A DNA stretch of 64,000 nt, taken from Lingula anatina (taxonomy: Eukaryota > Brachiopoda > Lingulata > Lingulida > Lingulidae). Location: assembly GCF_001039355.2 (NCBI RefSeq), contig NW_019775811.1, forward strand, positions 55,993-119,992. Direction: 5' to 3'. The notes under the pieces were generated by a model. The model was not told where the DNA came from, searched no databases, and worked only from the letters and a program-made list of their open reading frames with translations. The position numbers and the translations under genes are program-made. This document shows positions 1 to 9,822 of the stretch, in pieces (position 1 is the first letter of the stretch; every line of letters begins with the position of its first letter).

Positions 1-752
1 AAACAAATAGTATGATAAAAAAGCAAGTCTGTCCCCAACGATTAATAAAATATTTAAATTGGAATATCTCAGCCTTTGTATTTATAGAAAACGAGCCACT
101 TATTACCAATGTGTTTGCACCGCATTTTCTATAATTGAAGAGAAATCTTAAATGGGCAATAATATTTTGAATACATACAAATTCTTAATAATTGAATCAA
201 ATATGGAGCCTGTGACCTTTGGCATGATTGAAATATAACCTAATTTAGATGTTACCTAACCTCCGTAACGAAAAAAATACTGTACCATGTTTACACGTGC
301 ATATTTCTTTAAATACAGTAATGGTGTGGGTTAAAATTCTTCTACTACTTTCTGAATACCTCTTCATCAAAATAATATAAAAAGTTTTCCAGTTTTTCAA
401 AGTTCATATCGCTGCATTTCTTGTTTTGGAATTGTACCCCTTTTCGTGGAATGGCTGTAAAGCATATACATGGCAATTTTATTATATTTTTAATGCTAAT
501 TTTTTGCACTTTAGTAGACTAGTGTGGTTTTCTTCAGTCATTTTGTAAGATTTAGATTAATTAACTGATCAAGGGGACAGTCAAGTGCATGAAAAACAAA
601 TGTTTATTAGCAGTTAAAAGAATGAGGCAGGTCCTAAATAGAACTGCCTAATATTCAGGACATGTATAAGGTAATTACTCAAAAATCCCTACAAAAATAC
701 AAAAGGGAAAGTGTAAAGGCTATCTCAGTTCTCTTACTAGACGATAACTTAC
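1..752. other. Noncoding, probable DAAM intron
   Basis: AT-rich sequence lying downstream (minus-strand sense) of the DAAM exon at 753-842. I see no further formin exon, RNA gene or repeat here. It is most simply intron. Confidence 0.5.
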
Positions 753-842
753 TCTGGATTTACTGCAGTAGATCTGCCATTTCTTCTCGGGTGGTAGACT
801 GAACATAGCATCGCGGTGAGCTTTATCTAGGTCCAGCTCGTC
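753..842 (-). CDS. DAAM: DAAM formin, single internal exon (partial gene)
   Basis: A 90-nt exon, phase 0 at both ends, encodes 30 residues running [14 protein letters not shown] then [16 protein letters not shown]. It is bounded by a CTTTCAG acceptor (just above 842) and a GTAAGT donor (752-747). DAAM proteins carry a nearly identical segment early in the GTPase-binding/FH3 region, just before the armadillo-like repeats. They are Rho-regulated actin nucleators acting downstream of Dishevelled in planar cell polarity. The earlier exon (ending in an SELV-like sequence in vertebrates) should lie to the right and the next to the left; I found neither. The match is specific enough to separate DAAM from DIAPH formins. 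Whether the exon is on the same true chromosome segment as ANKS6 is doubtful because of the N at 3916. Confidence 0.82.
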
Positions 843-1209
843 CTGAAAGGCGGAAAAAAAAGATAAAGTTCAATAGAGGCTGGCCTCAGTGTTAACATCT
901 TTCCAAGAACATATGAGTGGAAACTTTTTTCCTTTGTTAATTTTTTTTCTTTTTATGGCCATAAACTATAGTAGTGTAAAGCTAAGAGGTAAAAGAACTT
1001 ATGCTCATTTATTGTGCATGCTTCTAAATAAAAATAAAGCTCACTTAATTGTACCAAATGATAAAATATATATTCTTAATATTATATATAATATTGTCTC
1101 ATTATACTGCATTCATATTAAAATGAAGATAATAGTTCATGCATTTCCATCAAAATTCTACAAAGTGTCACACTTTCACAGATTAACATATAGGAGCAGT
1201 GACTTAATC
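843..1209. other. Noncoding spacer
   Basis: AT-rich sequence between the DAAM exon and the first MITE. The open frame at 889-1287 on the plus strand has no recognisable domain, runs into the MITE and looks like chance. Confidence 0.5.
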
Positions 1210-1212
1210 TTA

Positions 1213-1511
1213 GGCTGTGTTCAGAATAGAAGTCATACTAGCAGGAGCGATCTATTTCAGCAGGGATTTTTGCTAAGGCGCAGTTAATGTTATCAGCTTA
1301 TAATTAATTAATTGTCTGGCATGCTCCTTCGCAAAGCAACATGAACAACATCATGGACCACCAAGTATTTCCAAATTTACCCAAGTAATGTAAGAAACAA
1401 TGGGGTGTGTGCCAGACAATTAAGCTGATTACATTAACTGTACCTTAGCAAGAATCCCCACAGAGATAGATCGATTCTGTTAGTATGACAACATCTAATC
1501 TGAACACAGCC
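1213..1511. mobile_element. MITE family 2, Harbinger-like, 299 bp
   Basis: The element starts GGCTGTGTTCAG and ends CTGAACACAGCC, flanked on both sides by TTA (1210-1212 and 1512-1514). The two arms are imperfect inverted repeats of about 110 bp and pair along most of their length. They share blocks such as CATACTA, CGATCTAT, TGCTAAGG, GTTAATGT and AATTGTCTGGCA. No coding capacity is present. A 3-bp TTA target duplication with terminal inverted repeats is typical of PIF/Harbinger non-autonomous elements; that assignment is by family knowledge. Confidence 0.75.
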
Positions 1512-1514
1512 TTA

Positions 1515-1804
1515 GGGACCATTCCCATAGATATTTGGATTGATTTATCTCCCTGGAGAGTCTCACTAAATTGCTATCAACTTAACCAGCTTTAATGTCT
1601 GTCATACTTAGTAAAGCTGTTAGGGGGTAATCATCTTTACCCCCTAACTGATTTGGTAGGTGTGACAGACATTAAGCCTGGCTAAGTTGATATCAATTTA
1701 GTGAGAGTTGATAGTCAAGTTGGTTAAGTTGATAGCAATTTAGTGAGACTCCCCAGGGAGATAGACTGCTCCAGATAGATCAATCTAGGCATGGGAACCC
1801 AGTC
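1515..1804. mobile_element. MITE family 1 copy a, Harbinger-like, 290 bp
   Basis: A noncoding inverted-repeat element flanked by TTA at 1512-1514 and 1805-1807. Its arms carry GGAGTCTCACTAAATTGC near the left and its complement near the right, and a centre with the AG-rich palindrome GTTAGGGGGTAA / TTACCCCCTAAC. The right arm holds a partial internal duplication of the block GTTGATAGCAATTTAGTGAG, making it longer than the copies at 5706 and 20948. The left TTA is shared with the neighbouring family 2 element. Confidence 0.8.
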
Positions 1805-1807
1805 TTA

Positions 1808-3489
1808 TACTTAATTGTTATTTATTGTAAGCAAGAGCCATAAAACAACTGTGGTTTGGTGAGCCTACATGCCTGGCAATTGATACTGTCCAAAGAAACC
1901 ACAGCAACACCTGACAAAGATAATATCTACAAATGAGATATCTCACTGTGATTACTTGTGACTAACAAACTTTTTTGCCTGCATGGCCATCATTTCCCCA
2001 TCCATGATATAGTTTGGAGCTTATCTCTTCTATTATCAACAGATTTATCCTCACGGCAAGGGACTTTAATACCCCAACCAATCTCAACACTAGAACCACA
2101 AGATATTGTCACAGCATTATAAATGGTGTGTCATTCTTCAGCAACACATGAGAAATGTAGTCTAAAATCAAATCTTTGAAAAGACCCAAGCAATATATAT
2201 ATCAACCACTTAAACATTTCACAATTATGAAACCTTTCCCTCAGTTATCTGAAGAAATAATTCCTAGCCACATTAAATCAGATAAATGGTTACTCATACA
2301 TATATGTCACTTTATTTTGGATTTTGGTCACACTCATGAGAAAAACAGCTCAATGTTTTTTTTTTCAAAAAGTAGATGATTTTGTTCAAATATCGGTGTG
2401 TGAATGGCTTCAGGAAAAAAAGCCATACTCCTTATTGTTAAATTAGTTTGCCGATAACAAACTTTACTAATGTCACTAAATGCATATAAGATGGCAGATA
2501 CAACAGCAATCAATTTCGCAGTTGACAATAAAATGTATCAAATATCTTTCATACGCAGGAAGATACTGAATAAAAGAGGTAAAAAAGTCTTCAAATCAAG
2601 CCTCTCCATCTCTTTTTAAATGCACTCCTTGACCGGCTTCCACTATGACCTTTAAAAGACAACTGTCAAAATGCATTGTCACTTTACAGACTTGACTAAC
2701 TGGCAGTAATTATACACCTGTGATATTATAAGAACAGCAAGCTGCCATATTTGAAGTTATCTCGGGACTACTGCGTGATTATCAGTAAACAAATTCGAGA
2801 GGCCATGTTTAATAATGATGATAATAATAATAATTTGGTGATGGGGCTTTCTACCTATGCAAATGTAACATGAATACACACTTATAAAACCTCCCCCACT
2901 TTGCTCATACAATAATTGAGGTAATTTTGGATGGTCTCTTTCAATATCCTGGCTTAACCTCGAACATAACCTGAACCCTTTCTTGCCAAAAGTGAATGAA
3001 CATTCCAACACACTTAGTAGTAGTTTTATGTTTCAAAATTCAGAACTGCTAGATCTGAAAAAAGTTTAATCTCACGAGAACTCCAATAATTTTAATGCAT
3101 TTAAACTAAGTTGCCCTGAACTATTTTAAAGAAATTAGTGGATTTAATAACTTGATCAATGAATTTTTCTTTTGACGTTTTTAGTGGACAATTTCATGTG
3201 TTATTGCTACTTGTACACCCTCTTCGTGAACGTGCACTCTAACTATTAGTTGCAAGAATGAACATCATTATTAATTTTCATGTGTAGCAGAAGATGCAAT
3301 CTACAGGAATGGCATTCCACCTTTACTGTTATCTAACTAGAGGATCAGAGAGGCGATACCGCCTCCGGATATTGTACCACCAGCTGGAGTAAGTGCATTC
3401 GGATGGGTAGTGATTTTCTAGACAATAGGCCTATTGGTTTTCCTTGAAATGTGTTATCAGTGTTGCATATATGCTGACAAAAGAGGAAA
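1808..3489. other. Noncoding spacer
   Basis: AT-rich sequence with short open frames on both strands, none with a recognisable domain. I searched for missing ANKS6 exons (remaining ankyrin repeats, SAM domain) and upstream DAAM exons and saw neither. Confidence 0.5.
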
Positions 3490-3915
3490 CCTATGGGCAA
3501 CACTGGGCATATCTCTGCTAGTTTTGAAGATATGAGGGGCAAGAAAATATTCAAAGTTCAGTTCATGGTGAACAGTAGGTCAAAGGTCAATTTCAAGGTC
3601 ACAGTTTATGACTGCCTATTCAAGTTCAAAAGTAACTATGGGCATTTCTTTGCCAAGTTTGGAGATATATAGGCCAGAAAACATGCAAAGTACAGTTCAT
3701 CATAAAAAGTAGGTCAAAGGCCAATTTCAGGATCACAGTTAGATAGCCAGTATATGACTTCCTATTGAAGTTCAATAGTAACTAATGGCGTATCTTTGCC
3801 AGTTTAAGAGATATAAGGGCTGGAAATTTTAGTTCATGGTGAAAAGTAGGCCAGAGGCCAATTTCAAGGTCACAGTTAAATTACAAGTATATGTCTTCCC
3901 ATTCAAGTTCAATAG
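3490..3915. repeat. 136-bp tandem repeat, about three copies
   Basis: The phrase TAGGTCAAAGGTCAATTTC recurs with small changes at about 3574, 3709 and 3846, a period of 135-137 bp. Each unit also contains GTTCATGGTGAA-like and TATGGGCAT-like blocks. The array stops exactly at the N at 3916, so its true length is unknown. Confidence 0.7.
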
Positions 3916-3916
3916 N
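3916..3916. other. Single-N assembly join
   Basis: One undetermined base at the edge of a tandem repeat. It lies 123 bases beyond the last visible ANKS6 exon and separates that gene from the DAAM exon. A gap of unknown size or a misjoin is likely (see findings). Confidence 0.7.
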
Positions 3917-4038
3917 TTATCCTACTCAGAAGTTCTTGATTATTTTTTGTATTTTAACACCAATTATTTCATAACACTTAATATGAGTTACCCACATGGG
4001 CATACTACAGAAGGATTATTCATGTAACCAAAGATTAC

Positions 4039-7000
4039 CCATGATATAATGCCTGCATAATTGCTGTCCAGCCACTGATACAGTCCTGTTTGTTCACATC
4101 ACTTCCTTTCTCTACCAGAAGCTGTGCAATGTCCATTCGGCCTGTCATGGCTGCAAACATGAGCGGGGTGGCACCATCTCCTGGTGAAAAGGCGTCAACT
4201 TGACTTATATCTTCATCCAGGATTTCTTTGACCCTCTGTAAGTTGCCTAAATAATATTGAATTCAAGGGAAGAGTAAAATATTTGAGTTACCTCATATAC
4301 AGGACAATATAAGGAATATCCTGTTGTAAAATTTTAAAAATTCTAAAACGAAATATCATAAATATGCAGGTTAAATAAAATGATAAGACAATATTTTGCT
4401 ACTTACAATTTAGATTTAGGGATATTTAATTTTTCAACAATTATGATTACTTTCAAGGCATAAAATAAACACTTCCAAAGTGCTTACAATGTTAATACCC
4501 TCATTAAGTACCCATTAACTGTTAAAAATTAAAACCTCCAAAAAGATACATCCATCAACTCACCATTTTTAGTTGCTTCTATGATGTCTGGCTTGATACT
4601 AATTTGTTCTGAAAGGAAAGTATGCAGTTTAAATTAGAAGAAAAAGTGTTCTCCAAGTTATTTAAACAACTTCACTCTAGTGCATGTAATGTTTTGACAA
4701 ACTTTCTTAGAAAAATCTGAAATCATAAAAATTAGAGCATGCTATTGTATACAAAATAAATTATAAGATATAAGCCACTGTAGTATACTTATTTTATTTT
4801 TCTTCAGAATAAGTAAACATGTTCTATACATTTAAAGTGATAAATAGACAAAATACCACAATGTCTTGCATTTTTGGCACAGTAAACTGTGTTTAGCACT
4901 AGAAAAAGTCTGCATTGCAACCCTTAGCCTAATAAAGCATCCAAACTGAATTAATTAATATGTAAACAAGTATATGTTGACACTATTTCAACAACATGCT
5001 CTTGAACACAACATACACGGAACAGTAACCAGATACCAAATCATACACCATTCAAATCCTTTAACATGCACATAAGCTGCAGATCGTTCCAAAATTGATC
5101 TGAGCATTAACTCAATAAACATGAAAATTACAATGGCTAAAGGAAATGACTGACTGCTTGCACTAGGTCATTGACATGCCTGGCTAAATATTGACAAGTT
5201 CTTACAATAAAGACCTTTTTTTCCACCACTAGTGAAGGTTGGATGATCAATAATGAAAATGTAACAACTCTGAATTTTTTTCTTTTTCGATAATATCATA
5301 ATAATGTTATTGAACAGGAGAATAACAAATAATATTATTGAACAGGTGAATAACAGATCAATTAATACTGAAAAGCAGTGCAGTCTTCTTGCTGCCTCTT
5401 CATAATAGCAAGCCTGTTATAAATTGACATCAACCACAGGTATGTTTAGACAAAATAGCAACAGTGAGAAAAAAGAATGGCACCATTGCCAGACCCTGAT
5501 GTAAGCTCTTTTCAGGCTCTTGCCCCATTAGGCAAGCCTGGAAACTTTAAAACTGCCTCACTCCAAAAGTAGAAAAGAAAGGGGGTCTAAGAGTTTCAGT
5601 CCAATATGCTCCATAAATATTGCTATCAATGAACTGTACTCAGTTTATACATTTTAGTTTTATTTGAATTTAATACAAATCTTTAACATACTGTATATAA
5701 TCTTAGACCCCACTCCCATAGATATTTAGATCAATCTATCCCCCTGGGGAGTCTCACTAGATTGGTGTCAGCTTAACCGGCTTAAATGTCTGTCCCGCCT
5801 ACTAAAAGCTGTAAGGGGGTAATTAACTGTTGTGCGCGCTGGGCTGACAGCAATTTAGCGTGAACCCCTAGGGAGTTAGGTTGATCCAGATGGATCGATC
5901 TAAATCTCTGGGAATGCAGTCTTAGTGTTGCAGTTAAATTATTTTTCCTCAGTTATACTTTTGTTACTAAGTTCTGTTCAATTTTTTAAAACAAATTATT
6001 TTTTCAACTGAAGAACTAACTGAACCATTGTTGTCTCCATTTTTAAGTACCCTTTTGTCCCATTTTTTATGTAATTATATTAATCACCCACTATTAGTCA
6101 TTGTAACAATATTTTAAAGGTAAATATAACCTACATGCAATTTGCAATGTGAATTACTTTATGTTACCACAATTATTTAGTAGTAATTCTACAAAGTGCT
6201 TACAAAATCAACTTTTTAAAGATTTCTTAATATGTGACAAATTTACTTAAAACATGAAAAAAAATTAAAAAATTTAAAATAATAATAATGATGATGATCT
6301 TCATTAAAATCAAAGCAATAAAGAATGATGTGATTTTTTCTTCAGTCAACAGCTAATACTGAGTTAGTTTTTACTTCCAATATTTTGATGTCTAGCAGGA
6401 CATTTTCATCAGGGAATGAGGCTGAATCACAGCATTCTTATAACATAACACAGCTGATGAAATTCTTCTCTGACTAACAAAGCAATAAAGTTTTAAAAAG
6501 ATGAACTTACCAGCAGAGGGCTTATTTGTAGTTTTGCGATCCAAATAACCTTTGACTTCCCTTTTCCGCCTCTGTGATGCAATCTCCAATGCTGTGTGGT
6601 TATTTGCATTGGTCAAGTTTGGATCACAGCCTCGTTCAATCAAAATTTGTGCCGTTGTCATGTGACCATTCACTGCAGCCAGCATCAGTGCATTCAACCC
6701 TGTGGAGGGCATGCGATAGTTCACATCACTTCCGCGATCTAAGAGATATCTTACGACGACATCATGGCCGTATTGGGCTGCAGCCATGAGGGGGGTGAAT
6801 TCACAGCTAGTTCCACACGAATTGAGGTCAATACCAGATTCCACAAGAAGCCTCACTGTCTGAATATAACCTCCCCTTGCAGCTAAAGTCAATGCCGTAG
6901 CATGTAGTTTATTTGATGCATACAGATCACATTTATTCTGTAGGAGTAGACTGACAACATTTGTGTGTCCGTGACGAGCAGCATGCATAATGGGAGTCCA

Positions 7001-7705
7001 CCTGCAAGATATAATGAAGATTTAAGGACTTCAGTTGTAACTTCATGACAGAAAAAATGAGATCTTTATAATAAAATAAATCTTCTTAAAGACACGAATT
7101 TATGCATGTAGTGAAACATAATATTTAAAAACCAAAATCATTGACATCCTATAAATTGATAAACATGATAAATCTAAGATCTGTCACACAACATCCAAAT
7201 CAATTTTTCAACTTTTACAAACAAGATTAACATTTCAGACATGTTCAACATTCCAGACATGTTATCAGAAGCAAAAACATGCAAATACTAGTAACTGTAA
7301 TATAACATAATGAAAATTCAGGGCTTGAAATTAAATAACACATCATAATTTTCACATTTGTGTCCGAGTTGTTTGCTTTAACTATATACTCAAGCACAGG
7401 TACACTCATGGTACACAGACATGACTGTTACTGTATGTACAATCTTCTCACCTGTAGTTGTTAGGTTTATCCAAGGCGGCCCCCTTCATCAAAAGCACCT
7501 TCACCAGTTGCTCGTGGCCATTAGCTGCTGCCATGGCCAGGGGAGTTGTCCCTTCGTCATCTGCACTGTCCACTTCCACTCCTGGACCCTGGTCAAGCAA
7601 CATGACCACTGATGCCATATCACCTTGCTCACACAGAGCAAGCATTTGGCGAATTTGGTCCATTTTTGCTGGTGGATGTAAGGTTTCTATAGAAGACGGG
7701 GGCAA
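4039..7705 (-). CDS. ANKS6: ANKS6-like ankyrin repeat protein, 5' part only
   Basis: Four exons (transcript order): 7452-7705, 6511-7001, 4564-4608, 4039-4246. All have GT-AG borders and matching phases, giving about 332 residues. The product is a run of ankyrin repeats: [35 protein letters not shown], a repeat with [20 protein letters not shown], one with [19 protein letters not shown], one with [16 protein letters not shown], then the ANKS6-specific link [20 protein letters not shown] and [15 protein letters not shown]. The order and linkers follow vertebrate ANKS6 closely. That protein is a ciliary inversin-compartment scaffold acting with NEK8, INVS and ANKS3 in kidney and left-right development. 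The last donor (GG then GTAATC) shows the gene continues, but no later repeats or SAM domain are visible before the N at 3916. The second methionine (7663, MDQIRQML) fits the family start better than the one at 7705. Confidence 0.88.
4247..4563. other. ANKS6 intron 3
   Basis: AT-rich intron between exons 3 and 4 with no additional feature seen. Confidence 0.6.
4609..6510. other. ANKS6 intron 2
   Basis: AT-rich intron that hosts the MITE at 5706-5921. A short direct duplication containing ATTGAACAGG is seen near 5310 and 5340. No coding exon was recognised. Confidence 0.6.
5706..5921. mobile_element. MITE family 1 copy b, Harbinger-like, 216 bp
   Basis: Flanked by TTA (5703-5705 and 5922-5924). 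It shares the terminal TCCCATAGATATTT, the CCCTGGGGAGTCTCACTA block and the AAATGTCTGTC block with copies a and c. This copy is the most diverged, its right arm having many substitutions, so it is probably the oldest insertion. It sits in ANKS6 intron 2. Confidence 0.75.
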
Positions 7706-7785
7706 ATTTGACGCCGTTAACTAGTATGTTGCAAAAATTATACAGAATTGAAAATCAATAATGTATGTGCTTCTACGGCAATTAG

Positions 7786-7830
7786 TCGCCTTGCTCATAG
7801 CAAACTTTTCAGGAATCTGATCCATTTTTG
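7786..7830 (-). pseudogene. Degenerate copy of the ANKS6 start region
   Basis: On the minus strand this reads CAAAAATGGATCAGATTC followed by a diverged stretch and TGAGCAAGG. The real exon 1 reads CAAAAATGGACCAAATTC and later TGAGCAAGG at the same spacing (7665 down to about 7615). About 45 bases align with roughly 70 percent identity. It lies about 160 bp upstream of the true start and could be a decayed duplicate of the translation-start region. Chance similarity is not excluded. Confidence 0.35.
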
Positions 7831-8289
7831 TTCTTTTTTTGCGAAAAATGATTTTCTTTTCAATCAAATCAAGTCGCGGGTCTTGCGTTGACAATTTTAC
7901 CTAAACTAACCCAGCTAGAGCAGGTGTAGGTAATTAGCTGGTAAACTGCTAATTAATGATCTGCCGTAGTTTTTCCAGCAGGGTCCCAGGTTTAGGGGAA
8001 TCTGAGTCAAATTATATTTCCGTCACATGGATCTGTAGTTTTATGTCACATTTGAAATAAGCCACTTCACCGGATAAAACTTTACTCAACTTCCTTGGAA
8101 GTCATGATGAAGATTAAGTCAACAAACTACCAACGCGACTCAAATTTTCCTATCCATAAGCCAATATATTTAGTGCAAGTTCAGTCCGCATTGGAAATTA
8201 TTACATAACAGATATACTTCCGTGACCATGTTGTATTTCGCTCCATTGTTCACGAGTTTCCATTGTTTGATTGTCCTCGTCTGCGAACA

Positions 8290-8460
8290 TATCCCCGAGA
8301 CTCCATCTTGGATTCCAACACACTTGACGTCACACTTTCCCACAATGCACTAGGGTAAACAAACGCACGTGGTTCCGCAACGGAAAGTCTCTCTTGTGCA
8401 CCATTTTTCCTGTCAGGATAATCAGAGTTTTACCGTGCACTCACTATAAAAGGTACATTG
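8290..8460. promoter_or_regulatory. Promoter-like motif cluster
   Basis: Seen in order: TCCATCTTGGATTCC (8302-8316, YY1-like), TGACGTCA (8325-8332, a perfect CRE palindrome), TTTCCCACAATGCA (8336-8349, resembling the ZNF143/Staf site) and, on the plus strand, TATAAAAGG (8445-8453). The block is less AT-rich than its surroundings. It lies about 600 bp upstream of the ANKS6 start codon and may be its promoter, with a noncoding first exon. The plus-facing TATA box has no recognisable gene ahead of it. Confidence 0.45.
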
Positions 8461-9822
8461 TACCATTTCCTTGATAATGTAATCTGGAATATTATCGATT
8501 GGCCTTCTTTTTCAACCCCCAAACCAGGTGAAACCATGCCAAGAAATTTTTTTCTCAATCAAAATGACAATATTGACAAAAATGAGTTTCTTTCAAGTTT
8601 TGGACAACAGAAAGTGCTAATAACTACAAGAACTTAAAATACTGCATAATGCATTGGTGCTCACATCAACTTTTATACAACAAAGAGAGCTTTTTTCCTC
8701 ATTTTTTGTTGAGGTACTCAAGGTACTGAATATCTACATATTGATACAGAAACTATAATAACACGATGTTATCTTGAATAATCCTCTTTATTTCTCTTAA
8801 TAGTAATAAACATCTCGAACAGAACTTGGTTAGTAAAGCCGTCATACTGTTCTTTTCAATTAAAACACACCTTTGGACTGGAAACAATTCTAAAACATAA
8901 ATCTTGCTTTTAGGTTAAAACTTTACTGATCATATCAAATCAAACATAAAACAAATCAAATGATAAGGATTTATAACACTGAATAACTTGAAATATCACT
9001 AGCCAAGAAAAAAAAAGTTGCACTATTCACTAAAAGTCAAATACAAGAAGGCCAACATGACAATTTCTGTATTAAATACAACCCGACGTGTGGTTGGGCA
9101 GGTCATAATCTCTAGATCTACTCACATTTTCCTATACTTGAGTGAAATTATCAGCTTCAAATACTGAACCCTGGTGGTTGACCTTGTACAAATTTTGGTT
9201 TCTACTCATAAAGCGGTATCAGGGTCTTAATCAATAGGGGGTAAAAAAAAAACTTTTTTTTTTGTCCCCTGCAGGTGAAATCCTTAAAATACAACAAAGT
9301 AAAACAAGTCCCTATCAATAACGCAACAGGTCCGATTGGTTTCCTTTACTCTTCTGTTTAACAGCTAAATTTAGACAGGTAAATGTTAAAGTGAACCTCA
9401 CTGGCTGTTCAAAAACATATTTCACGTATATCCAATGCAAGATTTTTATAGAACTTGGAAGAATTTCTACCCAACTCTGACAAGTTCATATGTTCTCCAT
9501 GTCTCTTTTAAATTAAGTTCCCCAGATCTTGTGAGTATTTAGAACTCAGTTCAATGTGTCCATGATAATGATACCATCGTTGCTAAAAAAAAAAACTGCA
9601 GATTTTATATATTGAGATTTAATCATTCAACAACTCATTTCTCCTCATTCAACATTTGTTTTAGAGAAGCCTATTAATTCGATCAGGAACAGTCTCTGTG
9701 TTTAGACAGTGCTACAACTAGTTAAGTTGCTACAACTGCTTATGTACAATCCTCTTCCATATCACTGTACATCTTAACACCCTCTTCTTTTTCAAACAAG
9801 TCCACAACAGCATGCAGGAATG
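8461..9822. other. Intergenic and probable RBM39 3' UTR
   Basis: AT-rich sequence after the RBM39 stop codon in minus-strand sense. TTTATT at 8787-8792 would read AATAAA on the minus strand and is one possible poly(A) signal. No coding sequence was seen. Confidence 0.4.

Noticed and set aside
5494-5525. AGCTCTTTTCAGGCTC resembling a histone 3' stem-loop
   Set aside because: The arms cannot pair as in the true GGCTCTTTTCAGAGCC element, and no histone gene is nearby.
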